The notes: generated from the letters alone by a model not told the origin. A stretch of DNA of 64,000 nucleotides from Tolypeutes matacus (GCA_026826555.1 JAKSZT010053764.1:34720357-34784356), one strand, 5' to 3'; positions 50,901 through 63,421 are shown, numbered from the stretch's first letter. Translations and numbers: made by a program.

Positions 50901-51483
50901 ACCCAGCAGCCACTGTATCATTTACCAAGAATATTCACCTCAAACAATATGCCTCTTGATTTTATCAGTGTGTTCAATGGGGTGGTAAAAATGGAAACTT
51001 TTACTTTTAAAAAGCCCAATGCTTTGAAAAACTTGTTTAAAAAAACAATAGGAAATGACTTTGAAAACTCACTACACAAGTAAACTCTAGCTCAATCTGG
51101 AAAATTACAATCCAGATGCACAGTAGGGGAATCCTAATGTCTTAATGATGGCTTCAATGATTATTTCCCTCATTGGAGAAGGGGAATTAAGACATCTAAC
51201 AAAGGGTTAACTTTTGGATAATATTAACTAATTCATTCTGCCTTCAATGATAAAGGGTGTTTAACAAAATTGGCTTATCTAACAGATACTTTTCAAGGTT
51301 TATCTTAATCAATAATTGCAAGAAGAAACTGTCCAGATTGTAACTGCGTGTGACAAGATCATTGCAAGTAAAATGCACGTTGAGAGCTGGATTAGGAGAA
51401 TTGCTTGTGGGGATGATAAGGTATTTGAACATTTTAGTTCAATTAAAGTAATGATGTTTACAATGTTTTGTTAAAGATAAGAA
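47991..51483. other. Unique DNA, no gene called
   Basis: No young repeats. 49,000-49,260 and 50,740-51,100 have balanced composition and look like unique single-copy sequence. Frames at 49,523-49,801 (minus) and 50,898-51,083 (plus) have no recognisable domain. A TTGCCAA/TTGGCAA inverted pair lies near 49,199-49,221. Confidence 0.5.
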
Positions 51484-51491
51484 TAACATCA

Positions 51492-51656
51492 TCATTCATC
51501 TTTCTTCACTGAAAAGAGTCCTCTGATGAGTATATGCCAGAGATAGTAAAAGACAATGCCCAGTAGAGCAAGAACTGTCAGCCCTATCATGTGACTCAAA
51601 TGTATGAAGAATTCATAAAATTTCCAACAGTCTGTATATACAGTACCTCGAACCAT
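51492..51656 (-). CDS. Candidate 54-residue single-span membrane microprotein, or last exon of a small membrane protein
   Basis: The minus-strand frame begins at ATG 51,656-51,654 in a good initiation context (G at -3 and G at +4) and ends at TGA 51,494-51,492. The predicted protein has a short N-terminus (MVRGTVYTDC), an aromatic-rich amphipathic stretch (residues 11-22, WKFYEFFIHLSH), a single hydrophobic span (about 23-44), then Arg45 and a C-terminus ending KKDE. Lys at -3 and -4 forms a dilysine motif of the type that retrieves membrane proteins to the endoplasmic reticulum. The same frame is open upstream to a stop at 51,716, and TTACAG at 51,672-51,677 could be a splice acceptor, so this may instead be a last exon starting at 51,671. 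Its pyrimidine tract is poor. No repeat matches this block. I do not recognise the protein; chance remains possible for so short a frame. Confidence 0.35.
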   Translation of the reverse strand: MVRGTVYTDCWKFYEFFIHLSHMIGLTVLALLGIVFYYLWHILIRGLFSVKKDE

Positions 51657-51716
51657 CTCTTTGGCAACATTCTGTAAGTTTTCCTCAATGATTATTACAA
51701 CATAACTTACATATCA

Positions 51717-52110
51717 GTAAAAGAAAAGAGTTGTGATTTGGGTCTATGTATATATGTATATATACATTCTTTTTTTTTAATCACATATTTCCTTTATTTT
51801 AAAGCCTGATAATTCCTAGAAATCATTGTGTAGTCTTTTGCCTACATGAAAGTGAATAGTTGATTCAAGTACATTTCAAGTCTTATGAAATTCCCATGAA
51901 ACATGATACATTAAGCTGATTATTTTTTAAGGAAAGCTGAATTATAAAAAGGATACATCTTGAACTACTGAGCAAAGAGTAACTGAAAAAGAGTTTCCTG
52001 TGTCTCTGAAATGGGTGATATAGGATGGAACTACTGAAAATTTGTCAACATTTGGAAACAATGCTACATATCAAAGAGTTGATGAGAAAAAAAAATTCTT
52101 TTTAAGGTGA

Positions 52111-52158
<48 letters not shown>

Positions 52159-53110
52159 GTATGTATGTATTTGCACCCATGCAAAGAAACGTGACATTTC
52201 AGTTCTGAGGGAAAATACATAATTTTGAGTAGGTTTCAAAAACACCGGAAGTTTCCCATGGATTCCCATTTCTACTTTGGTGGGGCTAAGTGTAATAAGC
52301 ACTGTTTTAGTTACCTAAAGAAAGCCTCTGGCAAGGTTATTTTCCACTGTTTTCCAACTTAGTGGTTCTAGGATAGCATTCAGAGTTGTCCTTTAGAAAA
52401 GAGTTCCTACACTCAGCAGAAGATTCACAAATGATTTGGTGGACATATGTGGCCACCCAGGATCTTATTTCCTCTTCTTTTTGTGAAAACTCCCCACTCT
52501 TTGGAGGAGAGTTATTATTCCCCCAGTGCCCATAGTCCAGTGAAATTATAAGTCAAGGTACCTGAAGAAACAGGTAGACACTTAAACAAAGCTAAGCTAA
52601 TTGAGCATGTTCTCTCTGGAATTTTCTTCTTAACCAAAATATGAAATTACTACCAACATTGGAAATCATTCATCCAAACCATTGTTGCCTGCTGTCAAGA
52701 GCCCAGGCTATTTTGGTGCCTGTCCTTCCAAAGCTTGGTTCTTTATCCTTTCATTCAGATCTGTGGTATTCAGATAATACCAACCACATTAATAAGATTT
52801 CTAGACAATTAACATCTCTCAATGGCTTTCCTACTGCCTCTTTCAATAATCCTCACCTTTAATATGACAACTGAGAACACAAATAGCTTTGCAAAGCTAA
52901 TGACTTGGAGTGAGGTATTAGGATAAATGGGGGAGATTTAATGTATACGGATATGTTTTCCTGCAACTGAAAGTTAACTGAACATTTAGATTGCAGTCTT
53001 CAATTATGGTTACATACCCAACTAATGAATGGGAACCTAATTTATTCATATTTGTATGTGTATATGCCTTTTCTTTATATGGAGCCATTTAGTCCTTTAC
53101 AAGCACTGAG
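51717..53110. other. Unique AT-rich DNA
   Basis: Includes TATA-like repeats at 51,745-51,765 and the TA microsatellite at 52,113. A plus-strand frame at 52,641-52,862 has no recognisable domain. No upstream exon for the 51.5-kb candidate was recognised. Confidence 0.5.
52113..52170. repeat. (TA)n then (TATG)n microsatellite
   Basis: About nineteen TA units followed by tgtatgtatgtat. Confidence 0.95.
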
Positions 53111-53111
53111 T

Positions 53112-53297
53112 CACTGGTTCTCAAAGTGTGGATCCAAGATGACCAGCAGCAGCATCTGGGAACTTGTTAAAAATGCAAAGTCTTAGTCTCTACCGCAGAC
53201 CTCCAGAATCAGAAACTCTAGAGGTGGGGCTTAGCAATCTGTGTTTTAACATGTCCTCCAGGTGATTCTGATGGGTGCTAAAGTTTAAGGACCCCTA
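53112..53297 (+). mobile_element. MER5A non-autonomous hAT-Charlie DNA transposon
   Basis: The order 'cactggttctcaaagtgtgg', 'gcagcatctgggaacttgtt', 'aaaaatgcaaagtct', 'aatcagaaactctagaggtg' and 'caatctgtgttttaacatg' is the MER5A consensus from end to end, with moderate divergence. The element has no coding capacity. Confidence 0.93.
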
Positions 53298-56200
53298 GGC
53301 TAGGTAAAGGCTAGAACTGGAAAGGAAACCTTTGCCTCATTTGCAGACTTGACTTTTCTCTTTGTGAGAAACTGTAGAAAGTCCTTAAAAGCATTTCTCT
53401 GTGGGCCTTGTCTTACTTGGCTAAAGCCCTCCTCCTCCCTCTACCTCCAATCCTTCTTCCTTTGTCGCCTCAAGAAAAGGAGAGATGGTCATTAAATAAA
53501 GGCAAGAGGGCTGAAAGTAGAGCAGAGTGGTCATTTATGCGAAGCAGGCAACCCCATTTCCAGCTATTTGATTGTTTTATTTGCCCCAGAGACACCATTT
53601 CTCACACACTTGGCTCCTCTGTTTAAAAGGAACCCCAACTAATCATTTTCTTGTGCTTCAATGCACTACTCTCCCAAGTATTCTTTTTAAATTGAGTGAA
53701 AATTAAACTTGCACACTGTTCTATAATAGAATTTCCTTTCATGAGACCCATCTTCTAATGGAAAGAACTGCCCTGTTAAATTAAAAGTATGGAAATCTAT
53801 AAAACATGAGATCCAACATATGAAACCAAAAACTTAATTTATTTATTCATTTCACTAGACAATGTGATGAAGCATAACAAGAACATGATAAAATGAAGTT
53901 GTGTTCCTTTCTCCTCCTGCCATTTCCCTTTCCCTACTTAGAAAAGGTCAGTATGAGAAAAACATGACCTTAAAATCCACTTTCCAGTAAAGTAAAACAG
54001 TGAAGGCAAATATTTTCCATGTCCTACTAATCTGAAAATCGAATTGGAAATTTTTTTTAAAAATCTGCTCATTATATGAAATTTTTACTTTAATTTCAAA
54101 TGTCTTTAACTTAAAATATATATATATATATAGCAAGCCTGGGATGTGTTCCAAGTAATTTCAAAATTGCTATCAGAATAGAACTTTGGTTATAGTTTAA
54201 AAAACCAAGTACATAATCTGTAGTGTTTTATAGGGTTATTAATTTGAATTATGGAATTCTAATTGCCTAGGAGCTTGTCCATAAACCACTGCTCTCCTCT
54301 GGGGCAGGATGGAAAAGAACACAAAGTATTCCTACCAGGAAGCTTGGAAGTTTGTCAGACCTACAAATGTTTATCAAACTTTACGGTTTCTCTCAGGGCT
54401 TTGGATATATTGCAAACGCTCTGATCAAAAGGTAACCATGACCTCAGAGGTATGTGTGTGTGTGTGCACTTAGCTTTTTCTTGGCATGCCATATGCACAT
54501 TGAAATCCTGGCATTGCAAGAAGCCAGAACTATGGCAACTCCTCCAATAACTGAGGTGTTGTTTTATAATGATAATTAATGAGATTGTTTGGTGTGTGTG
54601 TAGGTTTGTCTAACTTTATGTGTGTGAGAGCATACATGTATGTAAGCACTTACTTTGTATGTACATAAAATAAATACTTTTATGGTTTCCAACGTTTACC
54701 CAGTCATTCAAAGATGCAAATGAGCCCAAACTTATCACAGACCATGGTAATGAATAAACTTAGGTCACAAATCTTGTTTTGACATAGATTTTTCTATTGC
54801 GGACATCCAGTTCAATAATTTATTTTAGTCATCTTTATTTCTTTATTTATAAACAAAGACTGATTTCTTAAGTTTTCATGATCCAGATATAAAGCTTTTC
54901 ATGCCATTCATTTTATCATTCATTTGACCTAACTGCAGATCAGGCTATGTCCCTGGAATCAGAAGATTAATTTTGAACTTGTTTCCATAAAAATACATGA
55001 GGTCCAACAACTGACTACACAAAAAAATTTAAGAAAATGAATATAAACTACTGGGATAACATAAAAGTAGAGCAAGAGTTTTAAAATGTCTATATGGGCA
55101 GAGGAAACTTGTCGGTCAATAAAGTAAAAAAAAAAAAAAAAAAGCGGGGGGTGGGGGGAGGAAACGACTTGAAATGAAACTGTTTTATAAACTTCTTATG
55201 TAAACACCTATACTTTCTGTATTTTGTAGCCAGAGTCTCTTTCCTAGTGGAATTTGAAGTACACTACAAATACTAATTAAAAAATCCAAACTACCCTCCT
55301 TGGATAGTTAAAAAGAAAATTGTATAGGAATCCATATAGCTCATGGACTTTCAAATAGTACTTGGACTATAGATCAGTCAGATCAATAATATGTTGAGAA
55401 GAAAGGTATCTTTATTCTGGCATCTGAACAAATCTGTGGTTATACTGGACTAAATACAAGCTTCTAGACGTTGAGACCAATCATCCAGCCACAGCATTTA
55501 TTAATTGACTTTATTTGTTTTTGGTGTTGAAGTAGTTTTTCTCCAATGAGTCAGTGGCTCAGTGAGAATCCCAAAAGAAAACAGTTTCTAAAAGGGCTTT
55601 CGGTACTTAAGAATTTTGGAAAAATGATGAGAAGAAACATTTTTAATAATAATAATAAATATTATTCCTTGGAACTTTTAAGGTATTGACTTAAACAATA
55701 AAAAAGTTAAAAAATTCTGTACAGCAGCAACTGGGATAACTTCTGAGAAATTACTTTCTAGTAACTTTAAAATAGTAAATATTCAACTTGATTTATAAAT
55801 GTTTTTTCTTTTGACTGAAAATGTGCAATGCATGTGGCTTGAATGCATGTTCTTGTCTCAAATGTTCTACCACACACATTTCCACCAACTGTGAAGGCAA
55901 ACATATTTTGACTGTTATTGCTTATGAAAATTTTCCCTGACTTGAAATCCTAACTCTGTGTTTCATTTAAACCTTCACATTTATAAATGGGCAATTGTTA
56001 AACTATTTTTCTTAGAGTTGCTTTAATAAGGGTGATAAAGTAAATAATCTAACCTTTCAGATACCATGAATTTTCCATTTGCTATTTGAGAATAGCACTT
56101 AGAAAGAAAAGAATCCTTGAGAGTGGGAAATTTTTCAAAATGATTCTTAGGTGCCAAGACCTCTCATTAACATTTCTCCAGTGAGGGTGTTTCAAGTTGT

Positions 56201-56600
56201 CTGAAGTTGTGTTTCATTTATACATACGAATTTTAAAAAGCAACTTAGTTAAAACTTGCCCTGCTCTTATATTTTAAGAGTATTGGCAAAATTCATGCAC
56301 TTGTACACTCTGACAAACAATAAAAATACACATTCTACTCTTCTAGCATTATAGATATAATTTGGCTAGAGTATTTCCTTAAAAGACATCATTCTCAAAA
56401 ATTGTTTTTATATGTGGTATTTAGGACCACATTATATGGCATGTGAAGTGTGTTATGAATATGTTCACTCCAGATGTGGGAGAAGAAACCCAGAGGTGGT
56501 GAACAAATCTCTTTCTCTATTTCGGGCTCAGAGTCACTGCTCAACCGTCTCCAGCCAAGCATAACCTCAAAAGACTTTGCCAAATGGCACCTAATACCTG
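53298..56600. other. Unique DNA, no gene called
   Basis: An A run at 55,124-55,143 is followed by a G-rich patch (gcggggggtggggggagg), possibly a retrocopy tail. 54,290-54,720 looks like single-copy sequence with 'tgtgtgtg' patches. The minus-strand frame at 56,395-56,583 begins in a protein-like way but loses that character after about 40 residues. Confidence 0.5.
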
Positions 56601-56607
56601 CCAGGAG

Positions 56608-56641
56608 TTGGCAAGGTGGCTGAAGCTAGGTACCTTGCCAA
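56608..56641. other. Hairpin with perfect 10-bp arms
   Basis: TTGGCAAGGT (56,608-56,617) and ACCTTGCCAA (56,632-56,641) are exact reverse complements with a 14-base loop. A second hairpin lies 30 bases on. Confidence 0.7.
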
Positions 56642-56671
56642 TGCTGATACCGGTGTAGCCTGATGCTGTTA

Positions 56672-56688
56672 GACCCCCTGATGGGGTC
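56672..56688. other. Second hairpin, GC-rich arms
   Basis: GACCCC, loop CTGAT, GGGGTC. The 6-bp GC-rich stem stands out from the AT-rich surroundings. There is no T run after it, and rho-independent terminators do not apply in a mammal. Confidence 0.6.
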
Positions 56689-58099
56689 CTGGGCTTAGTG
56701 TCTGAATCCTATAATAATAGTATTCTCATGAGAACATTCCCTCCATCAAGGACAACTGTTAAAAGGGAAGGAAGCATAGCAGAGAAGGGCTGTGGCGACA
56801 CAACCCAGAGTTCAAATTCTCATTGTGTCATGTATTAATTGTTTGCCCCAGGTGTGTTGCTAAGTTTTTTCTGGATATCATACATTTATGAGTAAAATGT
56901 TTGTGCTGGATAATGCGTTATATCACTCAGCTCCTAACTTGCCCCTCTACACTCTGCTTTGTATGACCGGGGGCTGTAACTCTGCAAACTTCACTTCTTC
57001 TTTCACAGCTGGCTTCTCGTTTGGTTATGCAGAAGAAGGGGAAGGGGAAAGCCCGTCCTTCTCCCTTTTGCTTGCACTTCTCCTGTACTTTTCCTTTCAA
57101 TGGATCTTTCTCCAGCAGTAATAGCTGGCCCCCATTTTTAGCTTCTATTGGCACTCATAGACCAAGGCTCGTGGTCCCTCACAGGTAGCAGCATCAGATA
57201 GGCATGACTTGTCTTAGAAGTCTAAGACCTCAGGCCTAAGTACCCATCAACTGAGCATCTACATTCTGATAATCTCAAAATCTTCCATTTTTTCCCCCAG
57301 ATTTAGCAGTGGTAACTGCTTCCTGGGATTCCTCCATTTTCAGTTTTTGCTCATTTGGCCAACCAATAACTGTGTACCAGTTGCCATATTAAATTCTCTC
57401 AATTGAATTACTTAGTGTGGCTTCTAATTTCTTGACTGGTTCCTGAATGTGTGCTAATACTAACTATTAAAAATTTTTAAGTGGATTAAATGTAATTTAA
57501 TGTTAGATATTAAATGTAAAATATTAGATATTAGATGTAAAAAAAATGCCTATTACAAAGCTTGGCACATAGTATTAATAAAATGCAAGGCTCTTCATAC
57601 AATTAGCAATTAGCTTGGGCAATATGTGGCTTTAGATAGTAGAGTATTTGAATTGAGAGAAGAAGCAGCCTTGCTTTCTAATGCTCATCTGGACTCCATA
57701 AGGTGTGGAATCATATAGGAAATTTATGACCGCATGCTCCCTGATGCTTTACTGGGTATTTGTTAAATAGAACAGCAAGAATATTCTTTACACATTAGAA
57801 TAGAAAACCTTGTCTCTTAATCTTAGTGGCCCATAAATTAGGACCATAATGTGTCATCAAAAGATCATATAATTCTTCTATTTAATAATCTATATTAAAT
57901 AAATATTGATAAACCCTTTTCATTCTTAGTAATTCTAATTTTCTTTAATGTCAAAGTCAAGATTCTTTATTCTAACATTCTCTCATTTCACTCAAATCAT
58001 CATACCAATAGTCACTATTCACACCATATCCATTTTTATGTCACACTTTTGTTCCTCTTCTTTCTTCTCCCCGGAAATATTTCCCCCTTTTTATCAATG
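56689..58099. other. Unique DNA, no gene seen
   Basis: 57,480-57,545 is a decayed run of 'ttagatattaaatgtaa' words. Frames on both strands at 56,888-57,154 overlap and look non-coding. Confidence 0.5.
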
Positions 58100-58335
58100 T
58101 TTTAAATCCATCAAGACTCAGTTGAAACAACATTCTCCCAGTCCATCATGTAATACCTCCCACGAATTCCTGTGGTACCTATTATAGCTTCTTGCAATAA
58201 AGCAATTAATTCTGATTAGAAATGTTAATGTCTCATTTAAATTTAAATGAAAACACTTAATTGCATGGACCATATTTTATATCATGATTCATGATGACCT
58301 AGCGTGCTTTCAATAAATATTTGCTAGCTGATTGA
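58100..58335 (+). repeat. L2 LINE 3'-end fragment
   Basis: 'catcaagactcagttgaaac', 'cacgaattcctgtggtacc' and 'gtgctttcaataaatatttg' follow the L2 3' end. Diverged. Confidence 0.6.
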
Positions 58336-60034
58336 CTGTCCAAGCTTTAATAATTTTATGATGGAATATGTCACGTGAGACTTCTATTTTCTCTTTTGGC
58401 AAGGCTAGAAACCCAAAATAAGTATATTTACGATGCATTTCTGGAAATTTATCAATATAGATGATGAGAGTAAAAGTTCTAGAATCCTCCCTAATTATAA
58501 ACTAGTAGGGAAAACTAATCTTTGACTCAATACTGGAGTCAATACTAAGGAAGCCAACTGCTCTGCTCCCACTACAGACACTTTAAAATATTTGTATAGT
58601 AACCACAATTCTAATGAATAGAAATGAACTTTTGACTGGAGGAATTGGGATTCTTGATTTTGTATTGCTTTATTTATGAAATGGATGGGGCAGTGCAGGT
58701 AGGCACAATTCCCCATACTCATGCACAGACACTAAATTTGTGAAATGAAGAGTCAAACTCTTTGCCTTTCAATGCTCATCATTGTCATAGACTGAGTGGA
58801 TGGTCCAAGTTATTGCTTCAGAACAGCTAGTGAACTCAGATACGGTTACTCACTCTGAAATATTTGCAGGTAAGAGTTACTGCAGAACAAGTAACTCTTG
58901 AGCCTGAAATGAACCAAATCTGAAAAAAAGACCCAATTCACTCATTGTTGACCCCCTAATTTAATCAACTGATTAACATTATTTTTTTTCCTAAGCCAAT
59001 TAATTGTAAGTATATGAACAGTTTGGAAGCATAACAAGGATAGAGAAATAAATGGAAAAATAAAGTCTGTATGCAGTTTGACTTTGAGGAAAGCTGTAAA
59101 GCCATATAAAGCCATGAAGAATCTAACTTCCTGGTTGTTTACCATTATACTATTCATGTATTGTTCCCTATTGCCAATGTATAGATGTATTATACATTCA
59201 GAGAGCTACAATGGTAGATCCTTGAAAGGTAAATATTTCATATATGCCAGAGGGAAACTAATAATATGTGGCACTCTTACAATGAGTTCTAGATTATAGC
59301 AATACTCTCTATTCGATTAAAAGGACATCCTTTTGTGTATATTAGTATTATAGTACTGTGTTTGAAATCAAGTTTCCAAAGCAATTATTTACAACTTTTC
59401 TGTATAATAAAAGTATATAGGGAAAATTTTCAAAGAAAAGACTAACCTCTCATAATGACAATGAGTCCAGTAAAAGCATGAATTTGCAAAACAACAAATG
59501 AACCAGAAAGAAGAGTATGTGATGTAATTTTCGTTCTACAAAGTATATGCAAGCATGTTTCTGAAGTCAACAAAATTTAAAGGGACAGGCACAGGATAAA
59601 CTTTCTAGGCTGAATTAGTTGGGTTTTTTGTTTGTTTTTTAAATAGTTGTATACTAAAGGTGTATTGTCAAAGAAATTTTATCTACAACCTTATTTAAAA
59701 GGCACAAAATGTAATTTTGTGAAATTATATGTGAATATATAGTAAAATCAATATCTTCTGAGCTTTAAGTTACATTTACAGGAAACAACTGAAATGACAT
59801 TTCAAAATATTTACATGCCCTTAGAAATTCATAACTCTCTAAATTTTAGTTGCAAAACTTGGCTTCCATAGGTCTCCTAATTCTCTGAAAAGTAAATTAA
59901 AAATCTAAGTTTTAGAGTTCCGTCTTCTCTTGGAACAAACTGATGCTTCTCTAATTCACTTTCAACTACAGATGATTTCACCAGCTCCCAAAATATAAAC
60001 CCAAAACGAATAAGTCGAATATACTCTGGTTCCT
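58336..60034. other. Unique AT-rich DNA
   Basis: No repeats or coding features recognised. Confidence 0.5.
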
Positions 60035-60376
60035 GAGTATTAGTTTTCTAATGCTGCTGTAACAATTTATCACAAATTTAGAGCCTTTAAACAACACAAA
60101 TTTATTATCCTAAAGTTCTGGAGGTCAGATGAACAAAATGGGCCTCATGGAGCTAAAATCACGGTGTCAGCAGGATTGTGTTGCTTTCTGGAGTCTCAAG
60201 GGGAGGATCCATTTTCTTGCCTTTTCCAGCTTCTAGAAGTTGTCCACATTCCTTGACTCATGACCTGCATCCACCATCTTCAAAGCCAGCAACAGTGAGA
60301 TGAGTTATTTTCACATCACATCATAATAGCCTTCTTCCATAGTCACATCTCCCTCTGAATCTCTTATGCATATATC
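60035..60376 (-). repeat. MLT1 LTR, 3' part of left LTR
   Basis: 'gtattagttttctaatgctg' opens the block; then 'ttattatcctaaagttctgg' and 'acatcacatcataatagcc'. The match to the right LTR (62,893-63,190) is clear, for example 'cttccatagtcacatct' in both. Confidence 0.85.
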
Positions 60377-61036
60377 TTAAAGTGGCCAGTCTGCTATGAC
60401 AAATACTGCACAATGGGTTGTTTAACAACAGAAATTTATTATCTCACGGTTTCACCTAGAGGCTAGAAATACAAAATCAAGGCATCAACAAAGCCATGCT
60501 TTCTCACTGCAATCTGGTGCTAGCTTGCCACAATCCTTGGGTTTCCTTGGCTTGCATCTCTGCCTCCTATCACATGGCACTCTCTCCTTGTGTCTGCTCT
60601 TCCAGTTTCCACTGATTTCTGGCTCCTCTGGTTCTGTCTCAATTTCCTCTCTGAAAAAGGCCTCCAGTCATATGGATTAAGGCCTACTCTCGTTCAATTT
60701 GGCCAGAAGGATTTTAGAAGATCTTATTCACAAATCATCCTACTTCTTAACTGATGATACATCTTCAAAGGCTTCTATTTACAAAAGGGTTCACATCCAC
60801 AGGGATGCAGATTAAGATTAAGAACATGTCTCGGGAAGCGGCTGTGGCTCAATCAGTAGGGCTCCCGTTTACCATATGGGAGGCCCCGGGTTCGGTTCCC
60901 GGGGCCTCCTGGTGAAGGCAAGCCTGCCCGCATGGCGTGGTTAGCTGACCCAGCGAGGACAAGCAGCAAGGGGGGGATAAATGAATAAATAAATAAAATC
61001 TTTAAAAAAAAAAGAACATGTCTTTGTTGGGTTCCA
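60377..61036 (-). repeat. Second LTR inserted into the MLT1 LTR
   Basis: This block is not MLT1. It has 'aatgggttgtttaacaacag', a reversed AATAAA within 'aaatttattatctc', 'ggcatcaacaaagccatgct', 'caaaagggttcacatccaca' and 'aagattaagaacatgtct'. The layout is that of a reversed MaLR-like LTR. It carries the DAS SINE at 60,832. Ends are approximate. Confidence 0.6.
60832..61011 (+). mobile_element. Young DAS SINE, twin of 28,800
   Basis: Target-site duplication aagaacatgtct lies at 60,820-60,831 and 61,012-61,023, exact. Body and tail match the 28,800 copy with about four substitutions and one A-length change. A box tggctcaatcagt and B box gggttcggttccc are intact, and CpGs are mostly retained. 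Confidence 0.96.
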
Positions 61037-61238
61037 TTCTTCTTCTACTTTTAACTAACCTTGTAACTACACTGGACCCACTGGGATAAACCAGGATAAT
61101 CTTTCCAGCTCAAGGTACTTAACATTATCATATCTGCAAAGCCCATTTTGTTACTTACTATAAAATATTCATGGGTTCCAGGGATAAGGCTGTGGAGATC
61201 TTGGAGGTGGGATGGAGGGGGTGGTGGACATTATTCTT
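61037..61238 (-). repeat. MLT1 LTR, 5' part of left LTR
   Basis: 'ggataaaccaggataatctt', 'catatctgcaaagcccattt' and 'attcatgggttccagggata' continue the MLT1 order after the nested block. They match 'ccaggataatctcctcat' and 'gcaaagtccccttttcc' in the right LTR. Confidence 0.8.
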
Positions 61239-62892
61239 TATATCATAGTCTACCCCCTGGTCTGCCTCACTTGAACAATACATTCACCCCATTCCAAGAT
61301 GCCCCAAAATATCAATCCATTACAGCATCAACTCAAAGTCCAAAATCAAATATAAATCTCATTAGTTTAAAAAATCTCAAATATCAGGGAGTGGGTGTAG
61401 CTCAGTGGTTGAGTGCCTGTTTCCTATGTATGAGGTCCCAGGTTCAATCCCCAATTCCCGGTACCACCTGAAAAAAGAAAAATCTCAAACCTCATCATCA
61501 AAATCTAAATTGGTTATGTGTAAGACTCTGAGAATAATCCACCCTAGGGCAAAATCCCTCTCCTTTTGTGAACTTGTAAAACTAGAAAACAAAATAATTT
61601 CTCCTAAAACACAATGGTGGGACTGACATAGGATAACACTTATAGACATTAGTATTCAAAGTACAATCTAGTGGAGGGAAAATAGGAGTCACTGGTCCCC
61701 ATCAATTTCAAAATCCAACTGGGCAAACTCCATAAGGTTTCAAGGCCTAGAAATAATCTTCTTTGTTTCAGACTTCCACTCCCTGGATTTATAGCTCTGC
61801 CCTCTGGGCTCATGGTTCTGCCCTCTGGACTTACAATTCTGCCCTGGGGATCATCCTTCTGTTTTCATGAAAGCTATCATATATTTGAAATAGAATAGTT
61901 TTATCAGCATGTTTCTTGCATATAGAATTTGGGAGGACCAACAGCCTTTGTTCATTTCATCCTTTCTCTATCCTGTTCAATCCAAGTTGGCAGTGTTTTT
62001 GATGGTATAACATTCTTAAGAACCTTGTAGGATGTGTATATATTAGGGATTTACTCCATTATAGAAGAGACTCCTCTACAGATCTGTCCTAGATAAGCCC
62101 ATCATTAATTTTGGCTTCTGCTGAGAAGACTAGGAGGAATTTGTGAGTCACACATTTAATCTTTTCAAAGAACCTTTTTGTGACTGAACAGTCTGACCTT
62201 TAGATCTTTCTGAGGTATTAGCAAAAGTTTTCCAGTCATACCCTTGGATTTTCTCTACAGAACACTTTTCTGACAATGAACATTTCCTAATGTTAGTGGC
62301 TTTTGCAATCTGATTAAGCTGAGAATTTCCCAAACATCAAGTCCTGGTTCCTTTTTGTTTAACAGTTCTTCCTTCAACTCATCTTTCTTCGTGCATTTTA
62401 CTATAATCAGAGGGAAGAAATCAGGCCATCCCTTTGCACTTTTCTTGGAAAGCTCCTCAGTTAAATACTGTTTATTGATAAGTTCTGTTTCCACATAATT
62501 GCAGTACAGAATTCCACTAAGCTTTCTACCACTATATAACAAAGATATTTTGTTCTCCAGTTTTCAATAACATTGTCATCTTTTCCATTTCATTCCTCAA
62601 CAGCAATGATTTTAACATCTGTATCTCTACTAACAATCTATTCCTCACGATTTAAGTATTCTATAAAGCAATATATGTTTCTGTACCATGCTCTTCATTT
62701 TCTTCTGAATTCTCACTAGCAGAGTTGTCAACATCTAAATTTCTATGAAGGTTTGTTCAAGGAAATCAAAACTTTTTCTAAGTTGCTCCTCGAAATTCTT
62801 CCAGTCTATTCCCATTGCTCAACTCCAAAGCCACTTCCACATTTTTAGTTATATGTTACAGCAGCATCCCTCTTCCAGGTTCTAAAATCTAT
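61239..62892 (-). pseudogene. MaLR internal region, decayed
   Basis: The span between the two MLT1 LTRs reads in reverse as the kind of sequence found in MaLR interiors. The only sizeable reverse frames are two overlapping ones at 62,148-62,542 (61 and 95 codons), rich in Lys, Glu and Leu, without a retroviral motif. No protease, polymerase or envelope signature was seen. A DAS SINE lies at 61,382. Confidence 0.5.
61382..61479 (+). mobile_element. DAS SINE (short form) in the MaLR interior
   Basis: Target-site duplication aaaaatctcaaa lies at 61,370-61,381 and 61,478-61,489. A box tagctcagtgg and B box ggttcaatcc are present. Same short design as the copy at 5,900. Confidence 0.93.
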
Positions 62893-63421
62893 ATATAAGT
62901 TTTCCATTGCTGTTGTAACAAAAGATCTACAAAACGAGTGCTTTAAAACAACACACAGTTGTTCTTCTTACAGTTATGTGCATTAGAAGTATGACACAGT
63001 TATCACTGCTTCTTTTCCAAAAGGCTGCATTCCTTTCTGAAGGCTCTATGGGAGACTCAATTTCCTACTATTTTCTAGCCTTTTTCTGCTTCTAAAGACT
63101 ATCCACATTCCTCAGCTTATTGCTCCTTTCCTCCATCTTCAAATAAATAATAATGGGCTAAATCCTTCGCACATCACATCACATCACTCCAGCTTTCTTC
63201 CATAGTCACATCTACTTCTTACTTTCTTTTCTGTCCTTTCACTTTTAGGGACCTTTGTGTGATTACATTGGGCCCATCCAGATAATCCAGGATAATCTCC
63301 TCATATCAAAATTCATAACTTAATCACGCTTGCAAAGTCCCCTTTTCCATGTAAGATAGCGTATTTGCAAGTTTTGAAAGATTAGGATGTGGACATCTTT
63401 GGGAGGCCATTATTCTGCCTA
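62893..63421 (-). repeat. MLT1 LTR, right copy
   Basis: Reversed MLT1 from 'agttttccattgctgttgta' to 'ggccattattctgcctatca'. It includes 'gggcccatccagataatcca' and 'ggatgtggacatctttggg'. It is complete and uninterrupted. Confidence 0.85.

Noticed and set aside
56395..56583. 62-codon minus-strand frame starting MAKSFEVMLGWRRL
   Set aside because: The start looks protein-like, but there is no domain, no hydrophobic or cysteine pattern, and the tail is AT-derived. Not strong enough to call.
60832..61011. tRNA gene
   Set aside because: A and B boxes are present, but the body continues into a SINE tail with a target-site duplication, and no mature cloverleaf 3' end is seen.
62148..62542. Pair of minus-strand frames as a cellular gene
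   Set aside because: They lie between two MLT1 LTRs and are best explained as decayed MaLR interior.
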